Shown here: positions 8,257 through 15,661 of the stretch, one piece after another
Layout of the letters: each line of letters opens with the position of its first letter
How positions within the stretch are numbered: position 1 is the stretch's first letter
From: Deltaproteobacteria bacterium CSP1-8
GTDB taxonomy: Bacteria; Desulfobacterota; Deferrimicrobia; Deferrimicrobiales; Deferrimicrobiaceae
Direction: 5' to 3'
Length of the DNA stretch: 43,659 nt
NCBI GenBank assembly: GCA_001443455.1
Contig: LDXO01000015.1
Span: forward strand, 1-43,659
Notes under the pieces: generated by a model
Databases searched by the model: none
The model's input: only the letters and a program-made list of their open reading frames with translations
What the model was told of the DNA's origin: nothing
Position numbers and translations under genes: made by a program

Positions 8257-9211
8257 ACGCCGGGGCGCCTTTCCGGAAATCCCAGTCGTCCGTCCAGGCG
8301 CGTGCGATCGCCTCCGCGGCCTCCTCCTGGTCCTTCTCCCCCCGGCCCACCAGGACGATGTCGCACCCGGCCGATACGGCCCGCACGGCGGCAGTGCCGA
8401 TTCCGAAACGGCCGGTGATCGCCTTCATCTCCAGTGCGTCGGAAACTACCGCGCCGCGGAACCGCAGCCGGTTCCGCAGGAGTCCGCCGAGGATCTTTTC
8501 CGACAGCGTGGCGGGGAACTCCCGGTCCAGAGCGGGAAAGAGCACGTGGGCGGTCATGAGGGCGGGAATCCCGGCACGGATGGCGCGCCGGAAGGGGTGG
8601 AGGTCTCTCGCAAGGAGCGTGGCCCGGGAGCTTCGGACGACGGGGAGCTCCTCGTGGGAATCCGCGGCGGTATGCCCGTGCCCCGGGAAGTGCTTCCCGA
8701 CCGGGAGGACGCCCCGGGAGAGCGTCCCGCGGAAAAAGGCGATCCCCAGTTCCGCGACGCTTTCCGGGTTTGAGGAGAGAGCCCGGTCCCCGATCACGGG
8801 GTTTTCCGGGTTGCTGTCCACGTCGAGGACGGGGGCGAAGTTGATGTCCACCCCGACGGCGCGAAGTTCCTCCGCCATCGTCTCGCCCACGGCGCAGGCC
8901 ACGCGCGAAGCGCGGCAGCAGAAGAGGGAGTAGCACCTGGCGGGGGGAAACGGGGTGAATCCCGCAGCCGCAAGCCGGGTCACCCTCCCCCCCTCCTGAT
9001 CGATGGCGACGAGCGGGGCGGGTCTTCCCCCGCCGGCAGCGGCGCGGATCTCCCGGCACAGGTCCCGGACCTGGCGGGGGGCCTCCACGTTTCTCGAGAA
9101 AAGGACCACCCCGCACACCGTCCCCTCCCGGATTTGCCGGGCCAGCCGGGACGGCACCGCCTTCCCCTCGAACCCGACCATCAGGGGGCCGGGGCCATCG
9201 GGTCGTTTCAT
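8063..9211 (-). CDS. nagZ: Beta-N-acetylhexosaminidase NagZ (GH3)
   Basis: Cytoplasmic glycosidase that removes GlcNAc from GlcNAc-anhydroMurNAc peptides in cell-wall recycling. Hallmarks: AIDQEGGRVTRL, then KHFPGHGHTAADSH (Lys173-His174, catalytic Asp184-His186 pair) and SDALEMKAI (nucleophile Asp258). No signal peptide is present, as expected. At 382 residues it exceeds the usual 330-345; the extra 50 or so C-terminal residues are low-complexity and coincide with the antisense overlap with slt. Only nine bases separate its ATG from the stop of the ABC permease gene, so it is probably the last gene of the sugar-transporter operon. In Pseudomonas-type salvage NagZ acts before AmgK and MurU, matching the neighbouring cluster. 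Confidence 0.95.
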   Translation of the reverse strand: MKRPDGPGPLMVGFEGKAVPSRLARQIREGTVCGVVLFSRNVEAPRQVRDLCREIRAAAGGGRPAPLVAIDQEGGRVTRLAAAGFTPFPPARCYSLFCCRASRVACAVGETMAEELRAVGVDINFAPVLDVDSNPENPVIGDRALSSNPESVAELGIAFFRGTLSRGVLPVGKHFPGHGHTAADSHEELPVVRSSRATLLARDLHPFRRAIRAGIPALMTAHVLFPALDREFPATLSEKILGGLLRNRLRFRGAVVSDALEMKAITGRFGIGTAAVRAVSAGCDIVLVGRGEKDQEEAAEAIARAWTDDWDFRKGAPASTRRVSRLREHLSRVGREDPPARRASLRQVGTRRHRELSRLLFDHWESSGQASRAGRSGNIGEG

Positions 9212-9220
9212 CGTGCGCCG

Positions 9221-10063
9221 CTACTTGATCGCGCCCATCGTAAAGCCCGCGATGAACCGGTCAAGGAAGAAGGTGTAGACGACGGCCACGGGGATGCTGG
9301 CGATCAGCGCCCCGGCCATCAGCGGCCCCCACTGGAACACATCGCCGCGCACCAGTTCCGTCGGAACGCCGATGGAGACCGTTTTCTTCACCGAAACGGA
9401 TATGAACGTGAGCGCGTAGATGAACTCGTGCATGGTGAGGGTGAAGGCGAACACCACGATCGTCAAAAGCCCCGAGATCGACAGGGGGAGGACGACCCGA
9501 ACCATCGCCCCCAGCCGGCTCAGCCCGTCGACCATCGCCTGCTCCTCGATGTCCTTGGGGACCGTCTTGAAGAACCCCATGAGGAGCCAGGTGCAGAAGG
9601 GGATCGTGAAGGTCGGGTAGATGAGGATCAACGACCAGAGCGACTCCTGGAGCCCCATCTGGGAGGCGAACCGGGAGAGGGGAATGAAGAGGATCGTGGG
9701 GGGGACGAGGTAGGTCAGGAAGATCCCGATTCCCAATGCCTCCCCCCAGCTCCCCGCCCACCGGGCCAGGCTGTAGGCGGCCGGGACCGCCATCGCAAGG
9801 GTGATGACGACCACGGCCGCCCCAACCAGGAATGTGTTCCAGAGGTACGTGAGGAAGTGCGTTTCGAAGAGGAGCAGTTTCAGGTGATCCAGGGTAGCCG
9901 GCTCGTTGAAAAGGAACGGGTTGTTCAACGGGCTGAAGAGGTCGTGGTCCGTCTTGAACGTCGCGATGACCATCCAGTAGAAGGGGAACGCTCCGAAAAA
10001 GGCGAAGATGGTAACCACCGTGTACAGCCCCCCACGGGCTGCGATCTTCCGGATGCCCCCCAT
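9221..10063 (-). CDS. Carbohydrate ABC transporter permease, MalG type
   Basis: Inner-membrane permease subunit of 280 residues with six predicted membrane helices. The EAA loop that docks on the ATPase is at EEQAMVDGLSRLGAMVRVVL. The start is ATG at 10063, which overlaps the preceding permease stop as TGATG, so the two are translationally coupled. The family (CUT1) imports oligosaccharides, glycerol 3-phosphate or related polyols. Operon order is binding protein, ATPase, MalF type, MalG type, nagZ. The substrate cannot be told from sequence; the nagZ linkage hints at an amino-sugar or glycan fragment. Confidence 0.92.
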   Translation of the reverse strand: MGGIRKIAARGGLYTVVTIFAFFGAFPFYWMVIATFKTDHDLFSPLNNPFLFNEPATLDHLKLLLFETHFLTYLWNTFLVGAAVVVITLAMAVPAAYSLARWAGSWGEALGIGIFLTYLVPPTILFIPLSRFASQMGLQESLWSLILIYPTFTIPFCTWLLMGFFKTVPKDIEEQAMVDGLSRLGAMVRVVLPLSISGLLTIVVFAFTLTMHEFIYALTFISVSVKKTVSIGVPTELVRGDVFQWGPLMAGALIASIPVAVVYTFFLDRFIAGFTMGAIK

Positions 10064-11016
10064 CACACCACCTCCGTCCGTCGGGCGAGCCGGAGCATCA
10101 GCGTCGCGACACCCGCCAGGACGGGGAAGAGGAACAGGGAGATCGCCGCCCCCTGGGCCAGGTCTCCCCCCTGGATCCCCTTGAAGAACGTCCACGTGGA
10201 GAGCACCTGCGTGGAGTGCACCGGCCCGCCGCGGGTCAGCACGTAGACGACCGCCATGTCGGTGAACGTGAAGATGAGCCCGAACAGGAACGCGATCCCG
10301 ATGATGGGAAGGGTCAGGGGGATCGTGATCTCCACCGCCCTGCGCCACCCCGCTGCCCCGTCGATCTCGGCGGACTCCAGGAGATCCCGGGGGATCGAAC
10401 TCAGCCCCGCCAGCTGGATTACCGTCGCCAGGGGCAGCAGGCGCCACACGTGGACGAAAATCACCGACGCCATCGCGAGACCGGACCGGCCCAGCCAGTA
10501 CATGTTGGTCTCGGGACCCAGCAGGGCCCCCGGGGTTCCCAGCAATCCCGCGTTCCGCAAGATCCAGTCGATCGGGCTGAAGATCGAGTCGAGTATCCAG
10601 AGCCAGCCGATCGTTCCCAAAGCGATCGGTGCGGTCCAGGGAAGCATGACGAGAAAGCGTGCCAGCCATTTTCCGCGGAACTCCTGCATCAGGGACGCGG
10701 CGAGGATCCGCGAGAAGACGATCACCAGCGCTTGAGACACGAAGGCGAAAAAGAAGGTGTTCTTCAGGGCCAACCGGAACACGGGGTCCGAAAGGATCGC
10801 TGCGTAGTTTTGGAAACCGATGATCCGCAGAGTCGGGTCCCCGGTCGTTGCATCGCTTACGCTGTAGAAGATGGCCATGAGGAACGGGAACCCGATCATG
10901 GCCACGATGTAGGCGATGGCGGGAACGATCATGAGCTTCGCGAGAAGCTCCGCCCGATCCCGGATCCCGGCCTGCACCGGCCGCTCCTCCGCGGTTGCCA
11001 TGCCCGCCCCACCCAT
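10063..11016 (-). CDS. Carbohydrate ABC transporter permease, MalF type
   Basis: A 317-residue inner-membrane permease with the MalF/UgpA-type pattern of about six helices. The EAA-like coupling loop ESAEIDGAAGWRRAVEITIPL is towards the C-terminal half. It forms a heterodimer with the MalG-type subunit encoded next. The start at 11016 (MGGAGMATAEE) has a second ATG five codons later at 11001; the sequence does not decide between them, and neither changes the first membrane helix. It is separated from the ATPase gene by 80 bases that contain no further convincing gene. Confidence 0.92.
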   Translation of the reverse strand: MGGAGMATAEERPVQAGIRDRAELLAKLMIVPAIAYIVAMIGFPFLMAIFYSVSDATTGDPTLRIIGFQNYAAILSDPVFRLALKNTFFFAFVSQALVIVFSRILAASLMQEFRGKWLARFLVMLPWTAPIALGTIGWLWILDSIFSPIDWILRNAGLLGTPGALLGPETNMYWLGRSGLAMASVIFVHVWRLLPLATVIQLAGLSSIPRDLLESAEIDGAAGWRRAVEITIPLTLPIIGIAFLFGLIFTFTDMAVVYVLTRGGPVHSTQVLSTWTFFKGIQGGDLAQGAAISLFLFPVLAGVATLMLRLARRTEVV

Positions 11017-11095
11017 CAGAAGGGGGTCCGGTCCATTCGCACGCCGGCGCTCCTTATCTCGAAGGGGAGCACCACGGTGCCCGGGGGTGCGGAAA

Positions 11096-12139
11096 TCATC
11101 GCGTTCCCCAGAACCGCCTTGGTTCGATTCGCAATCCCGTGCTCCGGTCGAAGAACTTGATGTCCTTCTCCTTTACGGCAAACTCCTGGGCCTCCCCGGT
11201 TTTGATCTTCAGGTCCACCGTGGACGGGATGTTGACGATCACCTTCTCGTTGGGGAAGGTGTCGCGCATGATCCCGTACAGCAGCCGGTCCGCCCCCAGG
11301 TGCTCCACCCGGTGAACCACGAGCCACAACTTCACCAGCGGCTCGCCGGTGTCATACACGGAAACCGGGAGGAATTTCTCGGGGCGGAACCCCGCAATGT
11401 AGTCCTCCCGTTCCAGGAGGTTCATGGGGGGCGACCCGAGGAACCCGGCCACGAAGGTATCGGACGGCTCGTTGTAGACTTCCTGGGGCGTCCCGATCTG
11501 CCGCACCTTTCCCCCCTTCATCACGACGATGCGGTCCCCGAGCCCCATCGCCTCCACCTGGTCGTGGGTCACGTAGATGGTGGTGGTGCCGATCCGGCGC
11601 TGGAACTGCTGGAGTTCGTCCCGGGCCGAGGTTCGAAGCTTCGCGTCCAGGTTGGACAGGGGCTCGTCGAGCAGGAAGACGCTGGGCTCCCGGACCACCG
11701 CCCGGGCCAGCGCAACCCTCTGCCTTTCCCCGCCCGACAGCTCGCGGGGTTTCCGGTGGAGCAGTTTTTCGATCCCGAACGTCGAGGCGGCCCATTCCAC
11801 CTTTGTCGGGATTTCCTCCCTGGGAAAGCCCTGGGCCTTGAGCGGGAAAGCGATGTTCCTGAATACCGTCATGTGCGGGTAGAGGGCGTAGCTCTGGAAG
11901 ACCATCGCGATCTTCCTGGCGCGCGGGGGCAGGTTGTTCACCACCTGTCCCCCGATGAGAATGTCGCCGGAGGTGGGCGTCTCGATCCCTGCGATCATCC
12001 GGAGAAGCGTGGTCTTCCCGCAGCCGGAAGGACCCAGGAGGACGAGGAACTCCCCTTCGGCGGTCGCGATATCCACGTGGTCGACCGCCCGCACCTCCCC
12101 GAAATGTTTCGAAATCCCCCGGACTTCGACCTGCGCCAT
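11096..12139 (-). CDS. Carbohydrate ABC transporter ATPase, UgpC/MsmX type
   Basis: A 347-residue ATP-hydrolysing subunit. The Walker A motif GPSGCGKT lies at residues 36-43, the Q-loop Gln82, the signature LSGGERQR at 134-141, Walker B FLLDEP at 155-160, and the switch HD in YVTHDQVEAM. After the nucleotide-binding domain an OB-like regulatory domain of about 110 residues follows, as in UgpC/MalK/MsmX proteins that energise CUT1 sugar importers. The ATG at 12139 gives the usual MAQVEVRGISK start. It is the second gene of the operon, downstream of the binding-protein gene and a 12-bp hairpin. Confidence 0.95.
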   Translation of the reverse strand: MAQVEVRGISKHFGEVRAVDHVDIATAEGEFLVLLGPSGCGKTTLLRMIAGIETPTSGDILIGGQVVNNLPPRARKIAMVFQSYALYPHMTVFRNIAFPLKAQGFPREEIPTKVEWAASTFGIEKLLHRKPRELSGGERQRVALARAVVREPSVFLLDEPLSNLDAKLRTSARDELQQFQRRIGTTTIYVTHDQVEAMGLGDRIVVMKGGKVRQIGTPQEVYNEPSDTFVAGFLGSPPMNLLEREDYIAGFRPEKFLPVSVYDTGEPLVKLWLVVHRVEHLGADRLLYGIMRDTFPNEKVIVNIPSTVDLKIKTGEAQEFAVKEKDIKFFDRSTGLRIEPRRFWGTR

Positions 12140-12194
12140 CGTGTCTGTCGCCCCCGTATCCCCGGTTGATGATTCAGGAGTGCAATGCGAACCG

Positions 12195-12225
12195 ACGCGC
12201 GGGGGGTGTCAAGCCCCCCGCGCGT
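12195..12225 (-). terminator. 12-bp GC hairpin between binding-protein and ATPase genes
   Basis: An inverted repeat with a perfect CGCGCGGGGGG stem (plus one A-T pair) and a seven-base loop sits in the 99-base gap between the binding-protein stop (12239) and the ATPase start (12139). There is no T-tract, so it is more likely an mRNA-stabilising or partially terminating hairpin than a full stop. Such hairpins are known after binding-protein genes, where they raise binding protein over membrane subunits. Confidence 0.6.
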
Positions 12226-12238
12226 TGCCCTGCCGTCT

Positions 12239-13666
12239 CTACGTCTTTCCTCCCACGAGTCCCTTCTTCCGCCACGTCGCGAAGATCGCCTTGGTGAGGA
12301 GTTCGGCCTGTTCCACCGCCAGCTCCGGCTTCATCCCCCGCGCGGCGTTGGCCATCATGTTCGAGAGGACGAAGGTGTTGAAGATCTCGCCGACCGCCGG
12401 GCTCGACGGGCCCGGGTGCCCCACGTTGGTGCTCCACTTATCCGCGTCTTTCAGCACCTTGAGTTTTCCCTTTTCCTCCCCCGGGAGCGCGAACGGATCG
12501 TCGTCGAACCAGGCGTTGTGGAGGTCCCTCAACTTCTTCGCGCCGCTCACAGCGGGATAGCCGCGGTCCCCGGAGGGGACGGGGGTGTCGAAGAAGGCCG
12601 GGGAGTTGTAGAGCTCGCTCTGGAACATCGCCTGGTCGTAGTTCTCCACGAGGGCGATGAGGAACTTCTTCGCCGTGTCGGCGTTCTTCGAATACTTGGG
12701 GATGATGTAGTTGTAGATCACGTGCTCGCTGGCCCAGCGTGTTCCCCGCGGGCCTTTCAGCGCAGGGGTGAAGTAGATGTCCTTGGCGATCTCGGGGACC
12801 TGCTTCTGCGCGGACCGGTAGGCCGAGATGGAGTTCAAGATGTACGAGGCACGGCCGGCGATGAGCGCCTGGTTGTTCGATACGGCGGTCCAGGCGAGGA
12901 CCTCGGGGGTCATCGACTCCTTGTACAGCCGCGCCATGTACGAGACCGCCTCCAAGGTCTTCGGGTTGTTGAGGATGACGTTCTCCTTCTCGTCCTGCTC
13001 GCCGGTGTCGTAGGACCAGAGCAGCCCCCGCGCCGCCATGTCGGAGTCGAGCTCCTGGGACAGGCCGATCCCGAGCTGGATCCCCTGGTCCTTCTTGATC
13101 TTGCCGCCGTAGGTGATCAGGTCCTCCCACGTTTCCGGGCCTTCCGGCTTGCCCGCCTTCTCCCAGAGGCTCTTGCGGTAGTCCCCGGGATCGATGGTCC
13201 AGCCGGGGCAGAAGGAGAAGAACTTCTTGGTGAATGGGTTGTAGGAGGTCCTCGTGCAGAGGGGAAGCTGCTTGCCGAACCTCTTCTCGGCCTCCTTGAC
13301 CACATCGGTCAGGTCGAGGACGCTCGGCTCGAACTGGGATGGGGACCAGACCCACTCGATCAGGTCGTGCCCCTGCCCTGCCGAGATCTCGGCCGCGGTG
13401 CGGGCGGGGATCTCGGCGAGCCCGATGTGGTCCACCGTGACGTTCAGGCCGTTCGCCTGTCCCCAGTTCTTGGCGAAGTTGTCGAACCACTCCTTGTCGA
13501 ACCGGGGGACGAAATGGGACCACACGAGGATCTTCAGGTCCTTCCCTGCGGCGTACCCGCGCCCGGGGAGGATGATCTGCGGCGCGATCCCCGCAGCGAG
13601 CGTCCCGACCCCGGCCGCCTTCATGAAATCCCGTCTGGAAATGAGCCCTTGTTTTCTTTTCTTCAT
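12239..13666 (-). CDS. Extracellular solute-binding protein (family 1), Tat-exported
   Basis: A 475-residue periplasmic binding protein of the CUT1 sugar-importer class. It starts MKKRKQGLISRRDFMKAAG: a twin-arginine (SRRDFMK) signal peptide with hydrophobic core to about residue 38, so it is probably exported folded. The body has the usual two-lobed family pattern (ILVWSHF, EWVWSPS, MARLYKES, KKFLIALVENYDQAMFQSE). GGAAGGAGGGGGG lies directly before the ATG and fixes the start. First gene of the transporter operon; a sigma-70-type promoter lies about 145 bases upstream. Ligand unknown. Confidence 0.92.
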   Translation of the reverse strand: MKKRKQGLISRRDFMKAAGVGTLAAGIAPQIILPGRGYAAGKDLKILVWSHFVPRFDKEWFDNFAKNWGQANGLNVTVDHIGLAEIPARTAAEISAGQGHDLIEWVWSPSQFEPSVLDLTDVVKEAEKRFGKQLPLCTRTSYNPFTKKFFSFCPGWTIDPGDYRKSLWEKAGKPEGPETWEDLITYGGKIKKDQGIQLGIGLSQELDSDMAARGLLWSYDTGEQDEKENVILNNPKTLEAVSYMARLYKESMTPEVLAWTAVSNNQALIAGRASYILNSISAYRSAQKQVPEIAKDIYFTPALKGPRGTRWASEHVIYNYIIPKYSKNADTAKKFLIALVENYDQAMFQSELYNSPAFFDTPVPSGDRGYPAVSGAKKLRDLHNAWFDDDPFALPGEEKGKLKVLKDADKWSTNVGHPGPSSPAVGEIFNTFVLSNMMANAARGMKPELAVEQAELLTKAIFATWRKKGLVGGKT

Positions 13667-13811
13667 ATGCCCCCCTCCTTCCGGCTATTTGGACAAAGAC
13701 GGTTAATGGAAAGAACGACGACGGTTCCTGCGCAGCCCGGTCTCCTTGACGAATCACCTCCTTCGGTTATTTTCCGCTGCATGACGGGATGAAGGATAAA
13801 TCGTTGCATTC

Positions 13812-13841
13812 ATTAAAATCATTAGGCGTGTCGTCTGTCAA
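13812..13841 (-). promoter_or_regulatory. Sigma-70-type promoter of the sugar ABC operon
   Basis: On the minus strand TTGACA (13841-13836) is followed after 18 bases by TTTAAT (13817-13812), five of six matches to the -10 consensus. The start of transcription would be near 13805, leaving an untranslated leader of roughly 140 bases before the ATG at 13666. The local base composition is visibly AT-richer than the surroundings. Confidence 0.6.
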
Positions 13842-13896
13842 TAACCGGTTGACCCATGACACACAAGGTTTCCGGAAAATACCCATATCCGGGGCA

Positions 13897-14748
13897 TCAA
13901 TGCGCTCCTTCCCGCACGTCCATCGCGTCCCGGAGCCCGTCCCCCAGGAAATTGAACGCCATCACGGTGATCATGATGGCAAGTCCCGGAACGGTTGTCA
14001 GATGGGGGGCGACGAACAGGAAATGCCTTCCCTCGCTGATCATCGCCCCCCAGGAAGGGGTAGGGGGCGCAACTCCCAGGCCCAGAAAGCTCAACCCCGC
14101 CTCCGCCACGATCGCCCGCGCGATCCCGAAGGTGGCCTCGACGATGACGGGCGAGATCGCGTTCGGGAGGATGTGGACCCGGAGGAGCCGCGCGGGAGGG
14201 GTGCCGACCGCCCTTGCCGACTGGACGAACTCCATCTCCCGGATTTTGAGAATTTGCCCCCGGATGAGCCGGGCGTACCCCACCCAGCCGAGGGCGGACA
14301 AGGCGATGAGGACGTTGCGCAGCGAGGGTCCGAGGACGGAGGTGATCGCGATGGCGAGGAGGATCCCGGGGAAGGCCAAGAGGATGTCGGCCAGCCGCAT
14401 GAAGAGGTGGTCGACCTTTCCCGCGAAAAACCCCGCCGCCGACCCGACAAGGAGCCCGATCGCAAGGGACAGGGAGACGGTGCCCAGTCCCACCGCGACC
14501 GAAACGCGCGCTCCGTGGATGAGGCGGCTCAGCAGGTCGCGGCCCAGCCTGTCCTGCCCGAGCCAGTGGGACCGCGAGGGACCGGACAGTCCGGAATCGA
14601 GCGCCTGGGCCCCCGGGTCGAACGGGGCGAGCAACGGGGCGAGCACCGCCGCGAGCAGCAGCAGGACGACGACGGCGAACCCGGCGACGGCCCCCCGGTG
14701 GCGGGCCACGCGCCTTGCGATGGTTTGTTTGACGGTCCGTTCACTCAT
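13897..14748 (-). CDS. Peptide/nickel-type ABC transporter permease, DppC type
   Basis: A 283-residue inner-membrane permease. An N-terminal cytoplasmic segment and first helix (about 20-42) are followed by the periplasmic stretch LGQDRLGRDLLSRLIHG, characteristic of DppC/OppC. The remaining helices and an EAA-type loop (QSARAVGTPPARLLRVHILPN) complete it. Its ATG overlaps the DppB-type stop by eight bases. Third gene of a three-gene leftward operon. No ATPase gene (DppD/DppF type) follows before the next promoter, so ATPases must come from elsewhere. Confidence 0.92.
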   Translation of the reverse strand: MSERTVKQTIARRVARHRGAVAGFAVVVLLLLAAVLAPLLAPFDPGAQALDSGLSGPSRSHWLGQDRLGRDLLSRLIHGARVSVAVGLGTVSLSLAIGLLVGSAAGFFAGKVDHLFMRLADILLAFPGILLAIAITSVLGPSLRNVLIALSALGWVGYARLIRGQILKIREMEFVQSARAVGTPPARLLRVHILPNAISPVIVEATFGIARAIVAEAGLSFLGLGVAPPTPSWGAMISEGRHFLFVAPHLTTVPGLAIMITVMAFNFLGDGLRDAMDVREGAH

Positions 14749-15661
14749 ACCGGATCCTCGGGTCGAGGCGGGAGTACAAAAGATCCGTCAGGAGGTTCAC
14801 GGCCACCGTGCAGAGAGCGATGAACAGGATGCATCCCTGGACCAGCGGGTAATCCCGGGCGTCGATCGCCTGGATGGTGAGGCGGCCGACCCCGGGCCAG
14901 GAGAAGATCGTCTCGGTGATGATGCTGCCGGAAAGCAGGGCGCCGACCTGCAGGCCCATCACCGTGAGGACGGGGATGAGGGAGTTCGCCAGCGCGTGGC
15001 GCACCACCGCGGCCCGCCGGGAAAGGCCCCGGGCGGACGCCGCCCGCACGTAGTCCTGCCGGATCTCCTCCAGGAGCTGGGAGCGCAGCATCCGCATGAG
15101 GATCGCCGCCATCCCGGTCCCCATCGTCACCGCGGGGAGCACCAGGTGGCCGGCGGTCCCGTACCCCGAGACGGGGAAAAGCCCCAGCCCGATGGAGAAG
15201 ATCAGGATCAGCAGGGGCCCCAGCCAGAAGTTGGGCATCGACAGGCCGAGCATCGCCAGGAACCCGCAGAGATGGTCGAGAAAGGTGTGCTGCCTCATCG
15301 CGGACACGATTCCGAGGGGAAACGCGATGCAAAGAGCCACGGTCATCGAGGCGGCCGAGAGGAGGAGGGTCGCGGGAACCCTCCGGAGGATCTCGCGCAG
15401 CACCGGCTCCCGGCTCCGGAAGGAGGTTCCCAAGTCTCCCTTCGCCATCCCGAGGAGGAAATCGCCGTACTGGACGGCCAGGGGGCGGTCGAGGCGAAGC
15501 TCCCGGCGCAGTTCCTCCTTCTGCGCCGCGAGGGCGCTCTCGCCCAGCATGATCTCGACGGGGTCGCCGGGGATCAGGTGGATGAGGAGGAAGACCACCG
15601 TCACCACGCCCAGGACGACGGGGACCATCTGCCGGAGACGGGAGAAGAGGTACCTTCTCAT
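14741..15661 (-). CDS. Peptide/nickel-type ABC transporter permease, DppB type
   Basis: A 306-residue permease beginning MRRYLFSRLRQMVPVVLGV, the usual DppB/OppB first helix. It continues with HLIPGDPVEIMLGE, the DLGTSFRSREPV periplasmic motif and an EAA loop (YVRAASARGLSRRAAVVRHAL). The ATG at 15661 overlaps the binding-protein stop as ATGA; upstream extension of the frame is not coding. Works as a heterodimer with the DppC-type subunit. Family imports di- and oligopeptides, nickel or similar; substrate here not determinable. Confidence 0.93.
   Translation of the reverse strand: MRRYLFSRLRQMVPVVLGVVTVVFLLIHLIPGDPVEIMLGESALAAQKEELRRELRLDRPLAVQYGDFLLGMAKGDLGTSFRSREPVLREILRRVPATLLLSAASMTVALCIAFPLGIVSAMRQHTFLDHLCGFLAMLGLSMPNFWLGPLLILIFSIGLGLFPVSGYGTAGHLVLPAVTMGTGMAAILMRMLRSQLLEEIRQDYVRAASARGLSRRAAVVRHALANSLIPVLTVMGLQVGALLSGSIITETIFSWPGVGRLTIQAIDARDYPLVQGCILFIALCTVAVNLLTDLLYSRLDPRIRYE

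Noticed and set aside
12185-13792. Rightward open frame across the sugar-binding protein gene
   Set aside because: Mirror of a clear Tat-exported binding protein; no motif and no ribosome-binding site.
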